In this document: piece by piece, positions 1 to 5,095 of the stretch
How the letters are laid out: every line of letters begins with the position of its first letter
Position numbering within the stretch: position 1 is the stretch's first letter
Assembly (NCBI GenBank): GCA_946055175.1
Contig: CAMGET010000137.1
Span: forward strand, 1-5,095
Source: an uncultured Roseburia sp.
GTDB taxonomy: Bacteria; Bacillota; Clostridia; Lachnospirales; Lachnospiraceae
Reading direction: 5' to 3'
Length of the DNA: 5,095 nucleotides
Program-made: the position numbers and the translations under genes
Notes under the pieces: generated by a model
Seen by the model: the letters and a program-made list of their open reading frames with translations, nothing else
The model's database searches: none
What the model was told of the DNA's origin: nothing

Positions 1-557
1 TTATTCTGTTTGAAACAGAACGTCTTAATAAGCTGACCAAAAGCCTTTTAGAGTTAAATAAATTTGGTTCCCGCGGTGTTATGCTGGATGTAACCACCTT
101 CGATATTAATGCTACAATCCGGACTACGATTCTGACCTTTGAAGGTATATGTACAAAAAAACAACTTTCCTTTGAGCTGACACTGACGGATGAGCAGTTA
201 TTTGTCCGCGCTGATTATGGTAAGATTCAGCAGGTTCTCTATAATCTGATTGATAATGCCATTAAATTCAGCCATGACAATGCCGCCATTTATATTGAAA
301 CAACAACCAAAAACGAAAAAGTTTTTGTCTCTATCAAAGACACCGGAATCGGAATTCCAAAGGACAGTATCAATAAAATTTGGGAACGTTTTTACAAAAC
401 GGATTTGTCCCGTGGTAAAGATAAAAAAGGAACCGGTCTCGGTCTTGCCATCGTAAAAGAAATTATAAATGCACATAACGAAAACATAAATTGTATCAGC
501 ACCGAAGGAGTTGGAACGGAGTTTATCTTTACTTTACCGTTAGCTGATATGCACTAA
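1..557 (+). CDS. Sensor histidine kinase, C-terminal part (5' end outside window)
   Basis: This is the catalytic end of a membrane-type two-component sensor kinase, which autophosphorylates a histidine and passes the phosphate to a response regulator. The frame is open from base 3 and gives about 184 residues. The first residues, ETERLNKLTKSLLELN, resemble the second helix of the HisKA dimerisation domain, so the phospho-accepting histidine lies just left of the window. A full HATPase_c domain follows: N box (QQVLYNLIDNAIKF, about bases 228-269), G1 box (DTGIGIP, about 339-359), F box (WERFYKTD, about 381-404) and G2 box (GTGLGLAIVKEI, about 429-464). The ATP-binding residues therefore look intact. 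The layout resembles the PhoR/ResE type of kinase. The stimulus cannot be judged because the sensor domain is missing, and a partner regulator probably lies upstream. An internal ATG at 81 is not the start, because conserved kinase sequence continues before it. The gene ends 67 bp from the converging kinase gene. Confidence 0.93.
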   Translation, partial: ILFETERLNKLTKSLLELNKFGSRGVMLDVTTFDINATIRTTILTFEGICTKKQLSFELTLTDEQLFVRADYGKIQQVLYNLIDNAIKFSHDNAAIYIETTTKNEKVFVSIKDTGIGIPKDSINKIWERFYKTDLSRGKDKKGTGLGLAIVKEIINAHNENINCISTEGVGTEFIFTLPLADMH

Positions 558-575
558 ATATTTCATAATAGCTAT

Positions 576-625
576 AAAAAAAGTGGAAGTTGAATCGATT
601 TTTCAACCTCCACTTTTCTTTTTAT
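576..625. terminator. Bidirectional intrinsic terminator between histidine kinase and pfkB-type gene
   Basis: The arms at 579-594 and 602-617 form a 16-bp stem with one A-C mismatch and a 7-nt loop. On the plus strand the stem runs into TTTTCTTTTT. On the minus strand it is followed by a run of seven T (the A-run at 576-582). It therefore fits termination of both converging genes. Confidence 0.9.
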
Positions 626-1557
626 TAGTCAACCACCTCCAAATCCAAACCCAGTTCTGATGGTAGGAAGCGTGGACATACATTATCTGATGTTGTAATT
701 ACGGAAGCCGCAAGAAAGGAACCGATTTCTACTGCTTCCGGAAGGGATTTTCCATAGGTCAGAGCTGCCACAACACCGGAGCAGAACGCATCTCCGGCAC
801 CTGTTGTATCAACCACATGTACATTTCTTGCCGGGATATGTCCTTTCATTCCATTGATGTCCGCATAAACAGCACCCTTTCCACCCATGGTAACAATCAT
901 CGCCGGGAATCGGGCTCGCATCACTTTTTCTGAAATGATTTCCTGTAATTCTTCTGTATTTTTTTTACTATAGTCATCGGCAAAAAGGATTCCGGCTTCT
1001 AACTGATTACAGATAAAGCAGTCAAACCGTTGAATGAAATCCCGACGCTGTGCTGCAATCGTCATGTTAGAAACGATAGAAAACACTTTCTTATTGTATT
1101 TTTCTGCGAGATAAAATACTTTCTTTACGATTTCTTTATCTAAATCCACTTCTAAGACGACAGAATCTGCATTTCCGATAATATCATCTCCTCTTTCCTC
1201 GAGCAAGTCAAGTAAGGGCATCATATTTGGGCGCTGTGAAATAGAGCCTGCCAATTCACCATGTGCATCAAAAACGGCTAACCAGGTACCCATGCCGGAT
1301 GGAAGAGAAAGAATATAATCACAATTTACTTTGTGTCTTTTTAATTTGTTTACAACGTCTTCCCCCATTGGCGTATCGTCTACAATACTGACAAATGTAG
1401 GTCGTAACTCCACGTTTGCAATATTTTCTGCCACATTCCGGCTAACACCGCCATGGACATATTCAATATGACCGGCATTTCTCCCGTCCGGAATATACGC
1501 ATCTTCAGGGAAACCTTTTATATCAACAAATACTGCGCCAATCACAACGATTCCCAT
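625..1557 (-). CDS. PfkB-family carbohydrate/nucleoside kinase
   Basis: This is a cytosolic ribokinase-fold kinase of 310 residues, a usual length for the family, that transfers phosphate from ATP to a sugar or nucleoside hydroxyl. The N-terminal strand (MGIVVIGAVFVDIKG) leads to the first PfkB signature around residues 36-47 (GGVSRNVAENIA). An NxxE motif (N184-Q-L-E187), linked to Mg/phosphate binding in this family, comes before the second signature, DTTGAGDAF at 250-258. D256 is the expected catalytic base and GAG forms the anion hole. The GGVxRNxAxN form recalls pseudouridine kinases (PsuK), but no pseudouridine glycosidase gene is next to it, so the substrate is left open. The start at 1557 is preferred because GGAGGTG lies 4 nt upstream. 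An in-frame TTG at 1590 would add 11 residues but has no ribosome binding site. It is transcribed alone, divergent from ridA and convergent with the kinase on its left. Confidence 0.93.
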   Translation of the reverse strand: MGIVVIGAVFVDIKGFPEDAYIPDGRNAGHIEYVHGGVSRNVAENIANVELRPTFVSIVDDTPMGEDVVNKLKRHKVNCDYILSLPSGMGTWLAVFDAHGELAGSISQRPNMMPLLDLLEERGDDIIGNADSVVLEVDLDKEIVKKVFYLAEKYNKKVFSIVSNMTIAAQRRDFIQRFDCFICNQLEAGILFADDYSKKNTEELQEIISEKVMRARFPAMIVTMGGKGAVYADINGMKGHIPARNVHVVDTTGAGDAFCSGVVAALTYGKSLPEAVEIGSFLAASVITTSDNVCPRFLPSELGLDLEVVD

Positions 1558-1561
1558 TGTG

Positions 1562-1568
1562 CACCTCC
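1562..1568 (-). promoter_or_regulatory. Ribosome binding site deciding the pfkB-type gene start
   Basis: On the minus strand GGAGGTG lies 4 nt before the ATG at 1557. This favours that ATG over the upstream in-frame TTG at 1590, because the site would then lie inside the coding sequence. Confidence 0.8.
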
Positions 1569-1600
1569 ATTTTAGAATTTTCTTTCGCAAGTTGTTTCCT

Positions 1601-1609
1601 ATTATATCA
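1601..1609 (-). promoter_or_regulatory. Candidate extended -10 promoter for the PfkB-family kinase gene
   Basis: The minus strand reads TGATATAAT, a perfect TATAAT with an upstream TG, as in extended -10 sigma-A promoters. No good -35 box is seen at 16-18 bp. Transcription would start about 35-40 nt before the coding start. It lies in the 167-bp divergent region shared with ridA. Confidence 0.55.
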
Positions 1610-1662
1610 AATCATTTCCATCTGCGCCACCTATATTCTTGTAATCTTCCTTTTATCAGGAA

Positions 1663-1690
1663 TTGATATTTTTTTCATTCTGTTTATAAT
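1663..1690 (+). promoter_or_regulatory. Sigma-A-type promoter for ridA
   Basis: TTGATA (1663-1668) and a perfect TATAAT (1685-1690) are separated by 16 bp. The expected start is near 1697, giving a 5' leader of about 28 nt that contains the GGAGG site at 1711-1715. There is no room for a riboswitch or attenuator. Confidence 0.75.
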
Positions 1691-1724
1691 AGAAATATAT
1701 TATGGCAAACGGAGGATACAGATT

Positions 1725-2099
1725 ATGTTGAAAGTAACTACTACAAAAAATGCACCTGCAGCAATCGGTCCCTATTCCCAGGCAATCGAAGCAAATGGTT
1801 TCTTATTTGCATCCGGTCAGATTCCATTATGTCCGGAAACCGGAGAAGTTGTCGGGACAACGATTACAGAGCAAGCTGAACAGTCCTGCAAAAACATTGG
1901 AGCAATTCTTAATTCAAATGGCCTTACCTTCGAAATCGTAGTTAAAACCACTTGTTTTCTTGCAGATATGGCCGATTTTACAGCATTTAATGAAGTATAT
2001 GCGAAATACTTCGTTGGCAAGCCGGCACGCTCCTGTGTAGCCGTTAAAGCACTTCCGAAAGGCATTCTTTGCGAAGTAGAAATCATTGCTGTAAGATAA
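1725..2099 (+). CDS. ridA: RidA family 2-iminobutanoate/2-iminopropanoate deaminase
   Basis: RidA (YjgF/YER057c/UK114 family) is a small cytosolic homotrimer that hydrolyses reactive enamine/imine intermediates such as 2-aminoacrylate, released by PLP enzymes like threonine or serine dehydratase. This protects other PLP enzymes from damage. The protein has 124 residues, typical for the family. Key residues match E. coli RidA in spacing: Y17 in GPYSQ, R102 and C104 in PARSCVAV, and E117 in CEVEIIA. The arginine that binds the substrate carboxylate is thus present, which supports true RidA activity over inactive Rid subgroups. The ATG at 1725 is chosen because GGAGG lies 9 nt upstream and the family start (MLKVTTTKNAPAAIGPYSQ) fits. 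The frame stays open farther upstream, but that stretch contains the promoter. It is a single gene, divergent from the PfkB-type kinase and convergent with rplQ. Confidence 0.96.
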   Translation: MLKVTTTKNAPAAIGPYSQAIEANGFLFASGQIPLCPETGEVVGTTITEQAEQSCKNIGAILNSNGLTFEIVVKTTCFLADMADFTAFNEVYAKYFVGKPARSCVAVKALPKGILCEVEIIAVR

Positions 2100-2131
2100 T
2101 AGAAAGTACGCTCTGCAAACTTTCTATTATC
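2095..2131. repeat. Perfect 13-bp inverted repeat across the ridA stop codon
   Basis: GATAATAGAAAGT (2095-2107) and its exact complement (2119-2131) surround an 11-nt loop. The left arm contains the ridA TAA at 2097-2099. No T-run follows on either strand, so it is not a standard intrinsic terminator. It may protect the mRNA 3' end or assist the terminator that follows at 2144. Confidence 0.75.
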
Positions 2132-2141
2132 ATGAATCATG

Positions 2142-2197
2142 AAAAAAGGAGACAATCACTTTTGATACCCAAAAGCAATTGTCTCCTTTTCATTTTC
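2142..2197. terminator. Bidirectional intrinsic terminator between ridA and the ribosomal alpha operon
   Basis: A perfect 13-bp outer stem (2144-2156 with 2178-2190) is joined by a CA/CA internal loop to a perfect 6-bp inner stem (2159-2164 with 2170-2175) and a 5-nt loop. In the minus direction it ends in six T, 28 nt after the rplQ stop, closing the ribosomal operon. In the plus direction it ends in TTTTCATTTTCT, suitable for ridA. Confidence 0.93.
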
Positions 2198-2218
2198 TCC
2201 GCTTATTCGTATTTAATC

Positions 2219-2755
2219 TTAGACTAACTCAAGTAATACTTCTAAAGCACCGTCACCTTTACGCTGACCAATCTTTACGATTCTTGTGTAACCACCGTTA
2301 CGAGAAGCATACTTCGGAGCGATTTCGTCAAATAATTTTGCAACTAAATCAACTTCCTTTGTATTTTTCTTCTTTCCAGCAGCTTCTGCCGGAACTTCTG
2401 TTACAGAGTAAAGAACCTTTAACATCTCTCTACGAGCATGAAGACGAGAAGGCATATCTTTCTTGATTGTCTTTTCTACTTCATCATAAACAGTAACTTT
2501 CTTACCATCTACAACTTCTTTTACTCTCTTGCCGTTTGCATCTTTACGAGCAACTTTTGCTTTTACAGTAACTTCTTCGAAGTTATCTTTTTCTTTTACT
2601 GCTAATGCAATAAGACCTTCAGCAATTTTCTTTACTTCTTTTGCTTTTGCTTCAGTTGTAACGATCTTGCCGTTGTGTAATAATGCTGTTACCTGACCTC
2701 TTAATAAAGCCTTTCTCTGGCTAGAGGTTCTGCTTAATTTACGATACTTTGCCAT
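2219..2755 (-). CDS. rplQ: 50S ribosomal protein L17, long form with internal insertion
   Basis: L17 is a large-subunit protein that binds 23S rRNA near the exit-tunnel side of the ribosome. The family core is clear: N-terminal [26 protein letters not shown] at 33-41, [10 protein letters not shown] at 103-112, and the C-terminal [17 protein letters not shown] followed by ELV. The protein has 178 residues against about 120-127 in Bacillus subtilis and E. coli. The extra length is mostly a lysine- and valine-rich block at about 54-101, between the KEKD end of the first helical part and the conserved LHARR, plus a short Lys-rich addition near 124-133. The frame is intact, so this is an in-frame insertion and not a frameshift. 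I associate it with Lachnospiraceae. GGAGG lies 9 nt before the ATG. It is the last gene of the operon, 197 nt after rpoA. Confidence 0.97.
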   Translation of the reverse strand: MAKYRKLSRTSSQRKALLRGQVTALLHNGKIVTTEAKAKEVKKIAEGLIALAVKEKDNFEEVTVKAKVARKDANGKRVKEVVDGKKVTVYDEVEKTIKKDMPSRLHARREMLKVLYSVTEVPAEAAGKKKNTKEVDLVAKLFDEIAPKYASRNGGYTRIVKIGQRKGDGALEVLLELV

Positions 2756-2952
2756 TTTTCTTTTCCTCCATTTTTTGGTACATCCGGATACGCCTGTGGT
2801 CTTACTTTCCGAATGCTGTTACTTTGTGGCATTGACATACTCCATACCCTTCGGATTTACTGTTTCTGCCTAATGATTTATGTTAGACAAGGTTTATAAG
2901 GTAACTTGTGAGCGTTAGTAGCTCACAAGTAAGCGTCGGACTTCGTCCGGCT
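2756..2952 (-). other. 197-nt spacer between rpoA and rplQ
   Basis: The gap is far longer than the other gaps seen in this operon (16, 66 and 85 nt). It holds two abutting hairpins next to the rpoA stop (2904-2953), an AT-rich stretch, and the rplQ ribosome binding site at 2765-2770. A 34-codon ORF (2734-2838) overlaps the rplQ start. A 6-bp complementary pair, TCCGAA and TTCGGA on the minus strand, could form a long-range fold. No convincing sigma-A promoter was found in it. Confidence 0.6.
2904..2930 (-). repeat. Perfect 10-bp hairpin downstream of rpoA
   Basis: ACTTGTGAGC (2904-2913) and GCTCACAAGT (2921-2930) are perfectly complementary around a 7-nt loop. On the transcribed minus strand no T-run follows, so full termination inside the operon is unlikely. 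It may act in mRNA processing, stability or partial attenuation, or be a copy of a dispersed repeat. Confidence 0.75.
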
Positions 2953-2953
2953 T
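2931..2953 (-). repeat. Second hairpin touching the rpoA stop codon
   Basis: CGGAC (2937-2941) pairs with GTCCG (2945-2949) around a 3-nt loop. AAGC (2931-2934) pairs with GCTT (2950-2953), extending it to 9 bp with a 2-nt bulge. It includes the last base of the rpoA stop and abuts the 10-bp hairpin directly. No T-run follows. Confidence 0.65.
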
Positions 2954-3912
2954 TACTCTTCACCCTGGTTTAACTGAAGTCCTAACTCTTTTAATTTTGC
3001 CAAAACTTCTTCCAAAGACTTACGTCCAAGGTTACGAACTTTCATCATGTCTTCCGGTGTTCTGTTTGTCAGTTCTTCAACTGTATTAATACCTGCTCTC
3101 TTCAAGCAATTGTAAGAACGTACGGATAATTCAAGTTCGTCAATGTTCATTTCAAGAACTTTTTCTTTTGCATTATCTTCTTTTTCAATCATGATGTCTG
3201 CTGTCTGCGCAGCTTCTGATAAATCAATGAAAAGACTTAAATGCTCACTTAAAACCTTAGCAGCTAAGCTAACTGCTTCATCCGGTTCCAGTGTTCCGTT
3301 TGTATAAACATCCAATGTCAGCTTGTCGTAATCAGTAATCTGGCCAACACGGGTATTTTCTACTAAAAGATTTACTCGTTCAACCGGTGTATAGATAGAA
3401 TCTACAGCGATAACACCAATTGGAACATCTTCTGTTTTATTCTTATCTGAACTTACATATCCTCTTCCTTTTGTGATTGTAAGTTCCATATATAACTTGC
3501 AGTCGGCACCGCCATTTAAATTAGCGATTACTAAATCAGGATTCAAAATCTGAATATCAGAATCTGCCTGAATATCAGCAGCTGTAACCACGCCTTCGCC
3601 TTCAAATTCAATATAAGCGATCTTCGGTTCATCAGATGAGCTGTTATTGCGGATTGCAAGCTCTTTAATGTTCATAATAATTTCAGTTACGTCTTCCTTC
3701 ACACCAGGAATAGAGCTGAATTCATGTAAAACACCTTCAATCTTAACCTGACTGACTGCAGCACCCGGCAAAGAAGAAAGCATAATTCTTCTCAAAGAAT
3801 TTCCAAGCGTTGTACCATAGCCACGTTCAAGCGGTTCTACAACGAAACGGCCGTACTTCTTGTCTTCTGAAATTTCAGCGATCTCAATTTTTGGTTTTTG
3901 AAAATCGAACAC
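2953..3912 (-). CDS. rpoA: DNA-directed RNA polymerase alpha subunit
   Basis: The alpha subunit dimerises to start assembly of RNA polymerase and contacts promoter UP elements and activators. At 319 residues it is of normal length. The N-terminal domain (about 1-232) has the conserved dimerisation and assembly region, including [21 protein letters not shown] near 22-42. A charged linker (about 233-252) leads to the C-terminal domain (about 253-312). The DNA-binding '265 determinant' is kept, with R265 and N268 in RSYNCL and G296, K298 and S299 in [10 protein letters not shown], falling at the same numbers as in E. coli. The start is GTG, supported by AAGGAGGG 8 nt upstream. It follows rpsD after 66 nt and precedes rplQ by 197 nt, in the standard alpha operon order. 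Confidence 0.98.
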   Translation of the reverse strand: MFDFQKPKIEIAEISEDKKYGRFVVEPLERGYGTTLGNSLRRIMLSSLPGAAVSQVKIEGVLHEFSSIPGVKEDVTEIIMNIKELAIRNNSSSDEPKIAYIEFEGEGVVTAADIQADSDIQILNPDLVIANLNGGADCKLYMELTITKGRGYVSSDKNKTEDVPIGVIAVDSIYTPVERVNLLVENTRVGQITDYDKLTLDVYTNGTLEPDEAVSLAAKVLSEHLSLFIDLSEAAQTADIMIEKEDNAKEKVLEMNIDELELSVRSYNCLKRAGINTVEELTNRTPEDMMKVRNLGRKSLEEVLAKLKELGLQLNQGEE

Positions 3913-3920
3913 TACAAATA

Positions 3921-3928
3921 CCCTCCTT
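3921..3928 (-). promoter_or_regulatory. Strong ribosome binding site before the rpoA GTG start
   Basis: AAGGAGGG on the minus strand lies 8 nt before the GTG at 3912. It supports this non-ATG start. The next in-frame ATG comes only at residue 44, inside the conserved N-terminal domain. Confidence 0.85.
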
Positions 3929-3943
3929 TATAATAACGTATTG

Positions 3944-3971
3944 CCGGCGAACTGCTAGGTTCCCCGGCGAA
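3944..3971. repeat. Direct repeat CCGGCGAA in the rpsD-rpoA spacer
   Basis: CCGGCGAA occurs at 3944-3951 and again at 3964-3971, exactly 20 bp apart, in an otherwise AT-rich 66-nt spacer upstream of the rpoA ribosome binding site. Its CCGG cores are self-complementary, so they could pair weakly in the mRNA. Function unknown. Confidence 0.5.
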
Positions 3972-3978
3972 TTACGCT

Positions 3979-4572
3979 TTATTTAGAATATAACTCGACG
4001 ATGAGCATCTCATCAACCGGAACGTCAATCTGCTCTCTAGAAGGTAATTCTTTTACAGTACCCTGTAATTTTTCAGAATCAACATCTAACCAGTCCGGAA
4101 CTAATCTTCCACCAGTTACTTCAAGAATATCTTTCATTCTCTGAAGGCCTTTGCTCTTCTCTCTGATTTCGATAACATCGCCAGCTTTTACTAAATAAGA
4201 AGGGATATTAACCTGTTTGCCATTTACTAATACAAACTTATGGTCAACAATCTGTCTAGCTTCCTTTCTTGTTCTAGCGAATCCAAGACGGAATACAACG
4301 TTGTCTAATCTGGACTCTAACATAGTCATTAAGTTTGGACCTGTTAAGCCTCTCATTTTATCAGCCTTCTCGTAGTAATTACGGAAAGGTTTCTCTAATA
4401 CACCATAGATGAATTTAGCTTTCTGCTTCTCTCTTAACTGAAGACCGTACTCAGACATCTTCTTGTTAGCTCTCTTTAATTCTCTATTGGATTTCTTATC
4501 ATATCCTAAGTAACTTGGTTCTAAACCAAGTGATCTGCATCTCTTAAGAACAGGAACTTTATTAACTGCCAT
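3979..4572 (-). CDS. rpsD: 30S ribosomal protein S4, zinc-free type
   Basis: S4 is a primary 16S rRNA-binding protein that nucleates small-subunit body assembly and helps shape the mRNA entry site. In some bacteria it represses its own operon. The protein has 197 residues, close to the usual 200-206. The N-terminal S4 domain covers about residues 1-86, and the S4 RNA-binding domain about 87-147 ([20 protein letters not shown] then [19 protein letters not shown]). The C-terminal end is [14 protein letters not shown]. The N-terminus ([20 protein letters not shown]) has only one cysteine, C12, so the four-cysteine zinc site of many S4 proteins is absent (the 'C-minus' form). The start is set by AGGAGG (4581-4586), which lies in the 16-nt gap after the rpsK stop. 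Confidence 0.98.
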   Translation of the reverse strand: MAVNKVPVLKRCRSLGLEPSYLGYDKKSNRELKRANKKMSEYGLQLREKQKAKFIYGVLEKPFRNYYEKADKMRGLTGPNLMTMLESRLDNVVFRLGFARTRKEARQIVDHKFVLVNGKQVNIPSYLVKAGDVIEIREKSKGLQRMKDILEVTGGRLVPDWLDVDSEKLQGTVKELPSREQIDVPVDEMLIVELYSK

Positions 4573-4588
4573 CTTAGTCTCCTCCTAA

Positions 4589-4990
4589 TTAAACTCTTCT
4601 GCGTTTTGGTGGACGACATCCGTTGTGTGGTACAGGAGTAACGTCTTTAATACTAATAACGTCAAGTCCGCATGCTGAGAGCGCACGAATTGCTGCTTCT
4701 CTACCTGAACCCGGTCCCTTTACGAATACGTCTACTGTCTTTAAGCCGTGAATTAAAGCTGCCTTTGTAGCTGTTTCAGCCGCCATCTGTGCAGCATATG
4801 GAGTAGATTTCTTTGAACCTCTAAATCCAAGACCACCGGCACTTGCCCATGATAAAGCATTACCTTCAGCATCTGTAAGTGTTACAATTGTATTGTTAAA
4901 AGATGCCTGAATATGTGCCTGTCCGCGTTCAACGTTTTTCTTTACACGCTTTTTTGTCACTTTTTTAGTAGTGGACATCTTTTTAGCCAT
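4589..4990 (-). CDS. rpsK: 30S ribosomal protein S11
   Basis: S11 sits on the platform of the small subunit, binds 16S rRNA near the E site and helps shape the mRNA exit region. At 133 residues it is slightly longer than the usual 127-130, because of a basic N-terminal tail ([19 protein letters not shown]). The conserved core is complete: [18 protein letters not shown] at 23-40, [22 protein letters not shown] at about 47-68, [15 protein letters not shown] at 90-104 and the end [13 protein letters not shown]. The ribosome binding site is weaker than those of its neighbours: AAGTAGG about 8-14 nt before the ATG. A second ATG at residue 5 has no better site. It follows rpsM after 85 nt and precedes rpsD by 16 nt. 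Confidence 0.98.
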   Translation of the reverse strand: MAKKMSTTKKVTKKRVKKNVERGQAHIQASFNNTIVTLTDAEGNALSWASAGGLGFRGSKKSTPYAAQMAAETATKAALIHGLKTVDVFVKGPGSGREAAIRALSACGLDVISIKDVTPVPHNGCRPPKRRRV

Positions 4991-5075
4991 TTTAAACTAA
5001 CCTACTTTCTTGTTACTTACGAATCCTGTTTCCTGTTTTTAAAACATGCAACGTGATTCTACACTATAGTATCAA
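4991..5075 (-). other. 85-nt spacer between rpsM and rpsK
   Basis: The gap carries a tandem 7-bp duplication (TCCTGTT at 5024-5030 and 5031-5037; AACAGGA in the transcript) and a weak ribosome binding site (AAGTAGG, 5001-5007). No hairpin with a T-run and no convincing promoter was found, so read-through from rpsM is expected. Confidence 0.5.
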
Positions 5076-5095
5076 TTATTTCTTCTTGTTTGCAA
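5076..5095 (-). CDS. rpsM: 30S ribosomal protein S13, last codons only
   Basis: The minus strand enters the window with codons for A-N-K-K-K followed by TAA (5076-5078). S13 proteins of Firmicutes commonly end in VANKKK, and rpsM is the gene expected before rpsK in the alpha operon. The cut bases before GCA (TT) are consistent with the preceding valine or another codon ending in TT. Only the extreme C-terminal tail, which reaches toward the tRNAs on the small-subunit head, is visible. The call rests on gene order plus this tail. Confidence 0.85.

Noticed and set aside
81..83. ATG at 81 as the true start of the histidine kinase
   Set aside because: The same frame is open back to the window edge and encodes conserved HisKA-type residues before it, so the gene is cut by the window edge.
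198..476. Minus- and plus-strand alternative ORFs inside the histidine kinase
   Set aside because: They overlap the HATPase domain in other frames and lack ribosome binding sites or family features.
1558..1590. Eleven-residue extension of the PfkB-type kinase from a TTG at 1590
   Set aside because: It would place the clear GGAGGTG site inside the coding sequence, has no site of its own, and its residues do not match the family N-terminus.
1557..1724. Long N-terminal extension of the RidA reading frame from a TTG at 1557
   Set aside because: The extension runs through the ridA promoter (1663-1690) and has no ribosome binding site. The ATG at 1725 has GGAGG 9 nt upstream and gives the standard 124-residue family length.
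1817..2155. 112-codon minus-strand ORF opposite ridA
   Set aside because: It lies antisense to a well-recognised gene, resembles no family I know, and runs through the ridA 3' hairpin region.
2179..2466. 95-codon plus-strand ORF opposite rplQ
   Set aside because: It begins inside the terminator stem and is antisense to the conserved C-terminus of L17.
2819..2845. Eight-codon ORF (MEYVNATK) in the rpoA-rplQ spacer
   Set aside because: The nearest purine-rich stretch is too close to its ATG, and an ORF this short is expected by chance.
2890..2900. TATAAA-like -10 element in the rpoA-rplQ spacer as an internal rplQ promoter
   Set aside because: No acceptable -35 sequence lies 16-18 bp upstream on the minus strand, and the region is taken up by the hairpin.

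Overview
The window looks like chromosomal DNA from a low-GC Gram-positive bacterium of the Clostridia, most likely the family Lachnospiraceae. This is an inference from protein features. Ribosomal protein L17 carries a long internal insertion that I associate with that family. S4 lacks the N-terminal zinc cysteines. RpoA has a GTG start, and most genes have strong AGGAGG-type ribosome binding sites. No rRNA, tRNA, CRISPR array, insertion sequence or prophage feature was seen.

Layout from left to right. Positions 1-557 (+) hold the C-terminal part of a sensor histidine kinase that enters from the left. It ends at a strong hairpin with T-tracts on both sides (579-617), which also serves the converging gene. 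Positions 625-1557 (-) encode a PfkB-family sugar or nucleoside kinase. A 167-bp divergent promoter region separates it from a RidA-family enamine/imine deaminase at 1725-2099 (+). A second large two-way terminator (2144-2190) lies between ridA and the ribosomal genes.

From 2219 to the right edge, all on the minus strand, lies the end of the ribosomal protein 'alpha' operon. In transcription order it is rpsM (S13, only the last codons visible), rpsK (S11), rpsD (S4), rpoA (RNA polymerase alpha) and rplQ (L17). This is the standard bacterial order. The operon ends at the terminator after rplQ, with no further gene attached in the window.

The translation genes form one unit that supplies small-subunit assembly proteins, the polymerase alpha subunit and a protein near the ribosomal exit tunnel. 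The left half is a separate set of short transcription units: signalling, small-molecule kinase and metabolite-damage control. No clearly novel system is present. The points most worth a second look are the 197-nt spacer between rpoA and rplQ, with two abutting hairpins and a possible small ORF, the insertion in L17, and a perfect hairpin across the ridA stop codon.
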